Part shown: piece after piece, positions 24,706 to 35,400 of the stretch
How positions within the stretch are numbered: the first letter of the stretch is position 1
Layout: every line of letters starts with the position of its first letter
NCBI GenBank assembly: GCA_032358255.1
Contig: JAULBX010006775.1
Span: 58,806 to 122,805 of the forward strand
Origin: Heterotrichella gracilis
Lineage: Eukaryota; Sar; Xanthophyceae; Tribonematales; Xanthonemataceae
DNA: 64,000 bases
Reading direction: 5' to 3'
Notes under the pieces: generated by a model
Database searches by the model: none
The model's input: the letters and a program-made list of their open reading frames with translations, nothing else
Told to the model about the DNA's origin: nothing
Position numbers and translations under genes: made by a program

Positions 24706-27700
24706 ATGATTCCTGAGACCAACCCAGCTGTGGTGAACGGGTGTTGGTTGAAAGTTGCCCCTGTTTCCCCAGAGGCACCTGATTCCGAGTTGAAACTACA
24801 CTTGGGCAAGAAGTCGCTACATGGGTTCTCAGCTAACCCGACGGCCTACTGGGCTAGCCAGTGGAGGGACATCAGGTATGTGCAAGTTGAAACCTGGGAG
24901 CTTGCTGAGAAAATTTTGAACACGTATGACTCGGTAGGGGTCTTCCTCACGCATGACGTGAAGTCCAAGCTCAGCTTCGTGCACCCGGATGACAGACTAT
25001 TTCCAGCGCACCTTAGAGACGACTATGGCTGCATCTTCTCGAGAACACTATCTCTGAAGCCTGTACGTATGCTGTATATGCTCGTGTGTATGTTCTTTAT
25101 GTGGTAAGGGGTGCTTGTAGCTTGCCTCGACTGTATCTGTCTGTACCTGGGAAGTGAGGGTAGCCAGGGGGTTTTGAGGGAGCCACAGGGTCAGTAGCAG
25201 CGCCTGTGGGGGTGTTTCTCGCGGAGAAACGTTGCTCTCTACATGCTCTTTACCTTTTCTATGTTATGTCCCCACAACATTACCACCGCAGGACAGATGA
25301 GCATGTGTCTATGCGGCATATACACTTGGTGGCCTTGGTTCAGTTGTTCCGAGCTGTAGTCAGTGCCCACCACTGACGTCTTACCTTTTATGGTTTCAGC
25401 TACCGCGTGGCCTGGCGTATGGGGTGCTGCTCAGCAAAATGAAGGCTTATGGCTTGATATTGAACGAAAAGACCATGCTCAGCAAGAAAGGTAATTGAAC
25501 ACACATCCAACACATATGTACCAAGTTTGCCAGCTTGTTTATGTACTATGTCAACTAGAGTCGCGTGTTTAGAATATGATTGTGGTGGTACCTGTGGGGC
25601 CCTGCTCCAGGTTAGGTTCGGTGTGCACATATGTCTGTGAAGTGATGTCAGTTATCCCACCTCTCGTTGTACTCGTCCTTGGAAGCTACCCACGTCAACC
25701 TGGGGTGCGCTATATGCAGGGGACGAGGCCACCGTCTGCTACAGAACGTGGTCAAGCTGCACTGCTGCCATCAGGGCGCTGCACAGCAGGCGTGATGTGT
25801 TCCCCAAGCAGGAGGGGCCGTTGGAGGTGCAGTACAAGTACCACACAGAGGGCAGGCTGCGCTCCTTTCAGTGTATACCGGGCGCCCGCAAGGATCGGAC
25901 CGTGCAAATGCGGCCTCAGGGGGAGGAGGAGGAGGAGGAGGAGGAGGGCCAGGCCAGGGTACGTTTGGTCCTGCCTGCACTGTGCGTGGCTTTGGCTTTG
26001 TTGATAAGTGCTTACTTGTTCTCTGATTGCAGTAGGAGGTGCTCTAGATCTTACTGCACTGTAATGGCTGCATCTGGCTGGCTGCCTTGCGTGCGGCTGA
26101 ACGTGTGGGGGCAGGTGTACTGCTGTCTATCAGCTGTTTATGGTTATTTATTGTCTATCTTTTTTTATGCTGTGGCTGTTTGTGACTGTTAGCTGCTTGT
26201 CCAGCACCTGTTGTCGACCCTTATGGTGTGTGGCTATAGGAGAAGCGCCGGCGGGTGGAGAAGGTCGCAGCACAGGCAAACGGGCGCAGCAGCCCGCCAC
26301 CACCCAAGCTCACTATCACGGTGAAGGACACCCTACCCCAGCCTGCAGCAGCGCCGGAGGCAGACTCGGGGGGCAAGTCGGCGCGCGGCAAGTACTCGCC
26401 CATCAAGTTCCAGGAGCCTCCTCTGGAAGAGGTGCACAGGAGGCTCACCGTGGTGGGCAGGCAAAAGTCGCTGCCTGCCGATGCCGCCGCAAGCATCCGG
26501 TACCCAACCTCCCTGCCAGGGGCATCCTCCTCGCTCCCCCTACCGGGCGACAAACCAGCGCCAGCACCTGCAGAAGCGCCTGTGGACCCCTCCCCACCCC
26601 GCGCACAGCCACACCCCACAGCGCAGCCACCACTGCCCGCGCAGCAGGACCTGGCGCCGCCCATCCCCACCCCCGCCGCCCAGGCAACATCACCTCCCCG
26701 GGGCGTCCCCCGCCCAGACCCCGTGGCCGCCACCCTGCCAACTGAAGACTACATAGCCCTGCCAGCCGCCTCTGAGGAAGGCGAGGTGACCACCAGCGGG
26801 GTGCACAGCGTGGCCAAGCAGGGCGCCAACTCCTCCGGCTCAAAGAAGCCCAAGGTCATCCAGACCGTCGTGAAGGGGGCAGGCATCCCGACCAGCAGCC
26901 GCTTCGCCAAGCCTGATGCGCTGCCCAGCGACAGCGTCCACACGCAGGCGGGCAGGGCCAGTGTGGCGCAGCCGCCACCCATCACCCCAGATGTGCCCAT
27001 GCTTGGCCTCCCACCCACCGCCGCCACGCCCACCAGCCAGCCAGTGCTGGGCCCCGCAGTGCCTGCCACGACCACAGCATCACTTGGTGGCAAGGGAAGC
27101 AGGGGTGGGGGCTCCGCCGTGGAAACCCTATTGAAGGGTATTGCCGAGGCTGACAGGGCAGCGCGCAGGGCGCAGCAGGCAGCTGAAGGTGAGCGCAGCA
27201 AGCTGTTGGTGCAGCTGGAGGAGGCGTGGGAGGTGGAGCGGCGGGAGTGGCGGAGGCGCCTCACCCAGCGGGATGAGCAGCTGGAGCTGAAGGTGCAGCA
27301 GGAGCTGGCCAAGCGCGACGTGGAGCGGGCTGCGGAGGTAGATGCGCTGAAGAGCGAGGTCGCGGCCCTGCAGGAGGCAGCCCGGCAGCTGGAGAAGGAG
27401 AAGTTGGAGCAGCAGGAAGGGTTTGAGAGACGCAAGAAGGGCTTTGAGCAGGAGCTGGGCAAGCGCGCCAGCCAGTTCATGGAGGAAAAGTTCGAGGTGC
27501 AGCAGGAGGCAGAGCAGCTGAGGCGCCAGGTGGCGGAGGGGGCGGCGCAGGTGGAGGCGCTGCGGGGGGAGTGTGAACAGCAGGGCGTGCGGCTGCGGGA
27601 GCTTGAGGTCCAGGCAGCGCGCGTGCAGGATCTGGAGGAGCTGTGCAGCAAGCAGCAGGCACAGATTGGTGCGCTGTGCAAGCAGGCGGCAGAGCACCAT

Positions 27701-27727
27701 GACTCTGACGTGGACATTGGCGGGTGA
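24706..27727 (+). CDS. Degenerate tandem-RRM-like protein with Pro-rich linker and C-terminal coiled coil
   Basis: Four exons, 24706-25062, 25400-25490, 25720-25958 and 26240-27727 (TGA), keep phase and give 724 residues. I do not recognise a named orthologue. The N-terminal 230 residues have two alpha/beta segments that align by eye with the two RRM-like segments of the gene at 32408: WLKVAPVSPE...DIRYVQVETWELAEKIL here, and LPRGLAYGVLLSKMKAYG...VCYRTWSSCTAAIRAL. An acidic Glu7 run follows (GGA repeats at 25921-25947). Next comes a long Pro/Ala/Ser-rich disordered stretch. The last roughly 180 residues, from about ETLLKGIAEADRAARRAQQA to LEELCSKQQAQIGALCKQ, form a long heptad coiled coil rich in Glu, Arg, Gln and Leu. 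An RNA-associated scaffold is a plausible inference only. Confidence 0.78.
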
Positions 27728-29522
27728 GGCGCCACGTGGAGGGTGGGCGGGGGCAGGGAGCCGACAGCAGCGGGGGGTAGGGGAATAGGGCGACCTTGCG
27801 GCACAGTGTTGGCAATGCACAGGACAGCGCCTATGGAGGGAGATTTCAGTGGCAGGGGCAAGCGTTCGGCCAATGCCATGGGAGCAGTCCCAGAGATTAC
27901 ATCTTGTGGCCAGTCCGAGGATGGCAGTGCAGGGGGCGCAGAGTGGGAGCAGCACCACAGCATACTATTTCAGGGCCAGCATGCACGGCATGGCGAGCGC
28001 AAGCAGTCTTGTCCAGTCGCTGCTAGAGCTGGGCGTGCATGCAGCGTTGCAGCTGGTGTCCTGACTGGGGGCGCATCTTCACGCCACCAGTATTGGAGCA
28101 TATTTCCAGTATCATCTGGTAACAGATTAGATGACAGCTGGAGCAACCACATGGGGCACATGAAGCAGCATGCCGGAGGACAGCGTGCGGGGCCAAGGTG
28201 AATCTGCAAGTGGCAAGTTCAAGCAGCCGCCCAGCACTGGGCCCTGCAGCAAGTGCGGAGGTGTGGGGCCTTGGGTGTGGTGGTCATGGTTACACTGGCA
28301 AGGCAGTGTCATGTAGGCAATATTAGTTTTCAGGTATATACTGGTTGCCAGCTGGGCAGCACCACCCGATTGGAGGGTAGGGCTACCTGCACAAACTACT
28401 ATAGTGTGCAAAACTTGAGGCCTAAGGTGCTCGCCACTGTGTGGCATGAGCTAGTGTCGGTGCACAATGGTGCACGCTGTGGTTGCTCCTAATATAGGTG
28501 ATCGCCGGGGTCGTGCAATTTCTCTTTCTTCCAGCACTTTTTAATACTTAAGAAGCATATGCACCACGCTGCATGCACATTTTTTGGCCCAAAAAAGCAC
28601 TTGTTGGATGTTGGAGGGTTTTTCACCGTGCATAAGGTGCTTGTTCAGTACGGTTTTACATCTTTGCAGACTGCTCTCGCGACAGTGTCTTGTGTTGTTT
28701 TTACTGCCCACTCCCTGCAAGGATCATTAGAGTGGTCACCAGCTGGCGTGTTTGTCACACTCGCGAGTGCACCAAGAGTGCACAGCAGCACATTTTGCTG
28801 GTGCAGTGTGTCGTCATGGGTACGCCTTTCAACGATGTAGCTAGGATTTGCAGCTTGGTACTGTTATGCTAGTATGCCACTTACGGTGTGCCACAGCTGA
28901 TTGGCATTGCCCTCTTTGGGTGACTTAGTGACAGCTGAACAATTTGATTGCTCTGCCGGCTTGGGGGCGTTTACGGTGTTGACGGTGTTGTTTCATACAT
29001 CAATTTCTCTTCGTGATCTGATTAGAAAACACTAGTGCAGAAGTTGCACTGCTATGATGATGGAGAGTGAACTTGTAGCTCATATGTCTTTTTTTGGGTG
29101 CACACTTTCACCATGGGAGGTGCGGGCAAAGATCTTGAAGAGGGGTATGAAAATATAATGTGCAGCAGTTACAGTAATTATTCATGTAAATTTGAAGAAC
29201 ACTATTCTCAGTGACAGGCTTGAAATGCTGACCCTGATTATAGGGCGTCCAATTTAATTCCCTGCACATTGTGTATGATGGTGGCTGCACGAGGGCTGCG
29301 AGCATCAGAAACGCCACTGGCGTTGTACCAGTGACCATACTGCCTGCTGCTCCATACTGTCGGGCCACCACTGGAATGTACGTTATTATTAATATTTCCC
29401 AGGGGGCCAATGCATACTTGGTGTGCCGTCTTATTGTCCAGCCTTATAAGCATATATGCACACCTTCAGCGGGTTTTCCCCCTCTTTGGTGGGATAGTCA
29501 CCGGCAGCGGAGCATGCGTGCA
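27728..29522. other. Region without a recognisable gene
   Basis: This follows the stop of the RRM-like gene. Short unsupported ORFs only. It should contain the 3' UTR and, if the downstream coiled-coil exons belong to a live gene, its promoter and first exon(s), which I could not find. Confidence 0.4.
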
Positions 29523-30865
29523 AGCCGGCTCATAAGCATAACCTCTGGCAGCGCAGTGGAGGTTCGGGAGGAGCTGGACAGGTGCCGCGCCAGGGTGGGC
29601 GAGCTGGAGGGGCAGGTGGGTGGGCAGGGGTACAGGGGTGTGTGAACATGTGCACGCTTATGTGGAATGCAACAGGCAATGTCGCGATTGTGCGCTGGTG
29701 TGTCTTGTATGGCTTGATGCGCAGTGAGGGGCAGCCGGAGTGGGGCGCCAACAATCACAGTAAGGTAACTGCTTTGATGACACATGCGGTCCAGCAGCAG
29801 CACACCGCAACAATTGATAACTGCAGGCCCTGCATTCTACACTAGTGTTGCCCAAGGGGCCTGTTTCCCATCTGGAGTTACATTTCTGTTATTCATTGTT
29901 TACAGTATAGGTCAGAGTGCACGCAATTGTATTGCAGACCATTCTTGCCAACCTTGGATATTGACTATTGCGCGCATTTCTCAGGTAGCTGAGAGGAAGC
30001 GTGATCTGGGTGGCATGCACGAGGCAATGGAGCAGATAACACTGGAGCACATTGAGGCGCAGGGGAGGTGCACCTGCGGGGCGCTGGGCAGCGAGGGAGA
30101 GGTTTTAGTTGACAGGGAGAAGGAGCAGCTGAAGCAGGAGGCAGTGGAGGTTCAGGTGGAGCTGGACAAGTGTCGCTCTAGGGTGGGCGAGCTGGAGGGG
30201 CAGGTGGGTGGGCAGGGGAAAGGGGAGGTGTGGGTATGTGCATGCATATATGGGAAATGCTATAAGCTGGTTGGTGATCGAGAGCTGGTGTATTCTGTTA
30301 TGTAGGTTGCTGCACAGTGTCGGGCAAGCCTGTTGCGGTGCCATGCACCACGCTGTGCGCCAATGGTTGTGACAATCATTGGCGCACAGCGTGGTGCATG
30401 GCATAGTGCCACATGTGCAGCCGGGCACATGTGCAGCATATGTCATTGCGGCACATTGCCGCACATGTGCGGCCAATCAGGAGTGCATGCAATTAATTGC
30501 AATAAAAAAAACGATAGTACCAGTCGGGCCACGACCAGACATTCTACCTTCATTGCAGGTTAACATGTAATGTCACTATTCGATAGGTTGCAGTGCATGC
30601 CACTGCTGTAACAGATCATTATTGCAGGCCTAGACCTGAGACCATTCATTGTATTCTTCAGGTACTTGAGAGGGAGCGTGATCTGGGTGGCATGCACGAG
30701 GCGATGGAGCAGATAGCACTAGAGCACATTGAGGCGCAGGGGAGGTGCACATGCGGGGCGCTCAGTGAGACGGGTGGGGGCCAGGTCCCAGCTGCAGTGG
30801 CGCAGCAGGAGCAGGACGTTGCCACTCAATCTTTGGGCCATGTTGGGTCCACTGTGGCATGATAG
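29523..30865 (+). pseudogene. Coiled-coil exon modules, 3' part of a gene or gene relic
   Basis: Three exon-like blocks with good splice borders and matching phase. The first runs to 29620 and ends DRCRARVGELEGQ before gtgggt. The second, about 29985-30201, reads VAERKRDLGGMHEAMEQITL / EHIEAQGRCTCGAL, then a heptad coil ending DKCRSRVGELEGQ. The third, about 30662-30862, repeats the module as VLERERDLGGMHEAMEQIAL / EHIEAQGRCTCGAL and ends in TGA. The ending CRSRVGELEGQ resembles CRSRVCQLELE in the gene at 32408-38232, so this looks like a partial copy of the same family. No start codon or upstream domain was found, so a relic or an incompletely seen gene are both possible. The CTC motif could be metal- or disulphide-related, but this is unproven. 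Confidence 0.5.
30339..30403. repeat. Perfect 27-bp inverted repeat with 11-nt loop
   Basis: The arm 30339-30365 (tgccatgcaccacg...) is the exact reverse complement of 30377-30403. The loop is gttgtgacaat. It lies in the intron between the second and third coiled-coil blocks. It is followed by further short acatgtgc/gcacatgt palindromes to about 30475. If transcribed, it would fold into a stable miRNA-precursor-like stem. It could also be a foldback element. Confidence 0.85.
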
Positions 30866-31948
30866 ACCAACAATGATCTGCAATTTTTGGGCATTTAGAG
30901 TGTAGACTTAGTAATATAGAAGTGTAAATGCGACAGTAATTATTACACATTGTGCACTTGTCAAGCGTCAGCGCTGCTAACAGCATCGGATACCATCTGC
31001 CTGTGGTTAACTCCAATATAAGTGATGCCGATGTACGGAACTATTTTAGGCAGCTACAGACTGTCACAGCAGTTGAGGAACTCCCGGACTGTTGAACAAT
31101 TTAGGGTTTGCATCATGCAGTAGTAGGCAAAAACATAGACCTTAATCAGCACTGTGAATTATGCACTGCATGTGATAGTGCAATTGTGTCGAAAATGTAT
31201 GTTTGCTGTCTTGAATTACATGCCTGACTGCTTGTTTTCGGGCCACGACCAGACATTCTACCTTCACTGCAGGTTAACATGTAATGTCACTATTCGATAG
31301 GTTGCAGTGCATGCCACTGCTGTAACAGATCATTATTGCAGGCCTAGACCTGAGACCATTCATTGTATTCTTCAGGTACTTGAGAGGGAGCGTGATCTGG
31401 GTGGCATGCACGAGGCGATGGAGCAGATAGCACTAGAGCACATTGAGGCGCAGGGGAGGTGCACATGCGGGGCGCTCAGTGAGACGGGTGGGGGCCAGGT
31501 CCCAGCTGCAGTGGCGCAGCAGGAGCAGGACGTTGCCACTCAATCTTTGGGCCATGTTGGGTCCACTGTGGCATGATAGACCAACAATGATCTGCAATTT
31601 TTGGGCATTTAGAGTGTAGACTTAGTAATATAGAAGTGTAAATGCGACAGTAATTATTACACATTGTGCACTTGTCAAGCGTCAGCGCTGCTAACAGCAT
31701 CGGATACCATCTGCCTGTGGTTAACTCCAATATAAGTGATGCCGATGTACGGAACTATTTTAGGCAGCTACAGACTGTCACAGCAGTTGAGGAACTCCCG
31801 GACTGTTGAACAATTTAGGGTTTGCATCATGCAGTAGTAGGCAAAAACATAGACCTTAATCAGCACTGTGAATTATGCACTGCATGTGATAGTGCAATTG
31901 TGTCGAAAATGTATGTTTGCTGTCTTGAATTAGATGCCTGACTGCTTG
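30525..31948 (+). repeat. Near-identical tandem duplication, 2 x 710 bp
   Basis: Positions 30525-31234 recur as 31239-31948, separated by tttt. By eye I find only two differences (cattgcag/cactgcag near the start, ttacatg/ttagatg near the end). Each unit holds the final coiled-coil exon with its acceptor, stop codon and 3' sequence. The downstream copy (exon about 31376-31579) therefore encodes the same last 67 residues again. Confidence 0.93.
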
Positions 31949-32407
31949 TAAACAAGGATCAATTGCTCAATATGCATGGTGTTTGTGGTTCTTCAGCAAG
32001 GCTAGCTCGAATTTTAAGAGTAACCATATGCAGTGCAGTACTTGAGTACTGGACCCAGGCCAGGTTACCTGGCAGGTGAAAAACCTATCCGATAATACAG
32101 CATGGATAGGGTTGGACCTGAAACCCTTCATTAGGGTATGCACACGTTGGCGGCCTACGTGTCTGTATACAGCAGATGAATAGTGGTGTCCAGACTCTCT
32201 CTGGCAACCATTTCACGCCTTGTAACTTTTGGGTTGTTGCAGCAGTCACGTTACGTTTAACTTAACGACAGTATCAAGGGAAACCCACTGCGGCAGCCGT
32301 GGAATCCATAGCCTAGGATACTCAGCCAGCCAGCCACTCAGTCAGTGACGCAAAGTGAGCCGCAACCTCCGAGTATTGATAAGTTTTGAACTGTTATATC
32401 CGGCAGA
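31949..32407. other. Intergenic region, probable promoter of the RRM-SR gene
   Basis: No coding content recognised. A short (ccag)n-like stretch occurs at about 32322-32345. The next gene starts at 32408. Confidence 0.4.
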
Positions 32408-35400
32408 ATGGGTTGCAGGAAACTGGAGGTCGCCCAACTAGTTTCCAGCGACGCTTGGGTCATTGTCAACCCAGTGCACCCCATGCTCACCACTGATCAA
32501 CTGCACGCAGCCTTCTATGAACACCACCACCCCATAGCCCGCACAGCCCTGCCCATGGACTATCGTTCTGGGGTCAACATTCGACTTCCATGGGCGTTGG
32601 TACGGTTCAGGTCGTGGGTTCACGCCGAAAGTGCAATCAAAGACCTGAATGGGCGCCTCCAACTACCAGTCACCAACGAGGTGCAGACTGCCACACCAGC
32701 CTGCACGTTGCAAGAAGCCACCTACAACGACCTGTTGATGGGTTTCCCTGACATGGAGTGGGAATGCTCGTGGCTACGTCCCAAGGCGCTGTACCTCTCA
32801 CAGGTAACACAGTTCGAGTGCTTAGAGTCCCATACTACTGCTTTCAGGGGCAGGCTGCGCGTTGCTGGGCCAAATGCATCAATACTGTCAGTAACATATT
32901 CAACCAAAGGTTTAACCTCTACCTTTGAGAGTCTCTGTGCCCAGTGGGCAGAAAGCCTGTAGGGCCGTTTACTGCAACACGTCTTGAGATTTACTTGTGG
33001 TAGATTGAACAGCTCCTCTCAAGCTTGAACCCTGAGGATGATATATGGCCTGTGGCACACAATGACCACAAGGCCAGCATGCATGACCTCAGGTGTGGGG
33101 TGACAACTGCACAGGCTTGCGCCTGCCCTAGGGGCCATGGACCATGCTGCATGTGCTGGGCAACACCATATGCATGCATTACATGTCAGCGTCATGACTC
33201 TTGTGTAAACAGTTTGGATAACCTGCAAGGGCCCACCATGTATGTAGGTGCCAGAAGACGTGACACACAACCAACTCTACAAGTGGTTTGAGACGTGTGG
33301 CTACGTCACAAACGTGGTCAACACCCGGCGTGGTGAGTGCAAATTACAATATTGCCGTAATGATATATTTAAATTGCAATTGCGTGTGTCAATGCCGGTG
33401 TACCAAAGCTATTGTGAAGGCACTGAGCCCTCAGAGGGCCGGTGGTTTGACGTCAGGCACACGCATGCACCAATGTCCACATCAAGGGCGTACAGTCCCA
33501 GTGCCACCAATGCCGTGATGGTACAGCTGCGGTTGCATGCATGCGTCCTCCCGGACGGATGCATCACCAATTGCAAAAGGGGGCCTACACTCCATGCAGA
33601 CCAGGCGTGCATACAGGCCCCCTGCATTTGCCTAGTCACCGGGTGACATTGCATTGAATGCGCATTGCGCAAGGAGCTGAGTTCAGTTTTCGACAAGCTG
33701 GTCATGAGAAGCTTTCATATGATATGCTTGGCACACTGAAGAGCCCACGAATCACGGTGCATTTCTCTGCAGGTGGGTACACTGTGACCTACCTCACCTG
33801 GAAGGCATTCAGCAAGGCCTTGAATCACCGGGATGGCCTCTCAAAGCGCTGGAACATCAAGGTGAAGGAAGGGAAGAGTCAGGGGCGGGTTGTGAGGTGC
33901 AGGCCATACCTAATCACATGTAAATGCCCAAACCATAACTCAATTGGCAAACCCTACTATTGTTTCCGCTTGAAAATACATTTGAGATTTTATTCTAACA
34001 TATACAAACATTTATATTCATTTCAAGTATACATGCGTGAAAACACGTTTTACTTGATTGAATGCGCGCATTCTCCAATAATGGGCTGAATTATTATTTC
34101 GTATGCAGTTTTGAAAAAAATGTAGTATCCCTATGTATTTGTGCGTTAAGTGATATTTTATCACTTATTCAAGAAAATGCAGGGTAACAATGCCAACAAC
34201 CTAAAAGGGTTTCTTATACTGACCAGTAGCCCAGTAGTTGCGCAAAAACTGAGGCGCGCCTGCATGTTCGGCACCTAGTAAGCTGTCACGGCACAATGGT
34301 TTGATCAGTACATGCACCTTCAGGCGGTCACCGATGCATGCGCGTCTGATCCCACAAGCTTAAGCTACGATCTAATTAGGTCAGATAGCACTGTGCCGCC
34401 ATACCTGGCCAGCATTTGATGGGTTCCATGCTTGCTGAAGTTCAACCCTCCCTGCAACGCAGATCACGGCAGCTGAGCCAGAGGTGCCGCCATCAGCCCT
34501 AGGGTCAGGCAATGGTTGCGACAACGATGGCACAGGGGGGTACTGCACCAGCAGGTCCCTGGCTCTGGCCAGGAGACGATACTATCGAGGGGAGACGGGA
34601 GAGGATTGGGCAGACAGCACACCTTGGAGGAAGCACAGCGGCGGGGGAAGTGCGGGGGAGCAAAGGACCTGCCCCAGCCGCAGCCGCAGCCACAGCCGCT
34701 ACCACAGCCGCAGCCACAGCCGCACCTGCACCCGCAGCAGCAACATCAGCCACAGCAGCCGCCCCAGCAGCCCCAGCAGCAGCAGCCAGAGCGACACTCG
34801 TAGCCACAGGCGCAATCACACTCGGAGGAGTACCTGCGCCCGCACATGGAGCCGCAGCTCCAGCCCCAGCAGCAGCACCCGCAGCAGCACCCGCAGCAGC
34901 ACCCGCAGTAGCAGCAGCACTTGCAGTAGCAGCAGCACTTGCAGCCGCAGCCGCAGCAGCTCCTCCCCTCGCGCCCGCCCCCGCACCGGCGCCCGCATGA
35001 GGAGCCGCAGCCGCAGCTGGAGCCGCAGCCGGAGTCTGTCTCCGCCTGTGCGGCAGGGGAGAAACTGCAGCAGGTGGGTGGGTTGCATGGCACCAGGCAC
35101 CATTTGCATATGACAAAAAGGTAACTTAGAAGGAAAAAAGAAGTAAAGTAAAGCAAAGTTAAGTGCTGCGTTTCCGAAGACCTTCCCTATGCTTTGGGTA
35201 AGTTGTCTATAATATATTATGTAGCCCGCATAATAGGTGATCTCGCGGTACATCTGCATGCATGAAAGGGGGATACAGAATGCACAGCTTTCCACATCTT
35301 CCTGGTTGGAGCTCTGTAGTGGTCCAACTTGACCCTTTGCAATTCAACTTTGCATGGATCAACCGCCACATGACACAATTACTCATTCAGCAGCACGCCT

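Noticed and set aside
26749-27963. 404-residue minus-strand open frame
   Set aside because: It is the antisense shadow of the long G/C-rich coiled-coil exon of the 24706 gene.
34512-35000. Poly-Ala/Pro reading of the 34.5-35.0 kb tract as the protein
   Set aside because: That frame is not reachable in phase from the upstream RRM exons and acceptor. The SR frame is.
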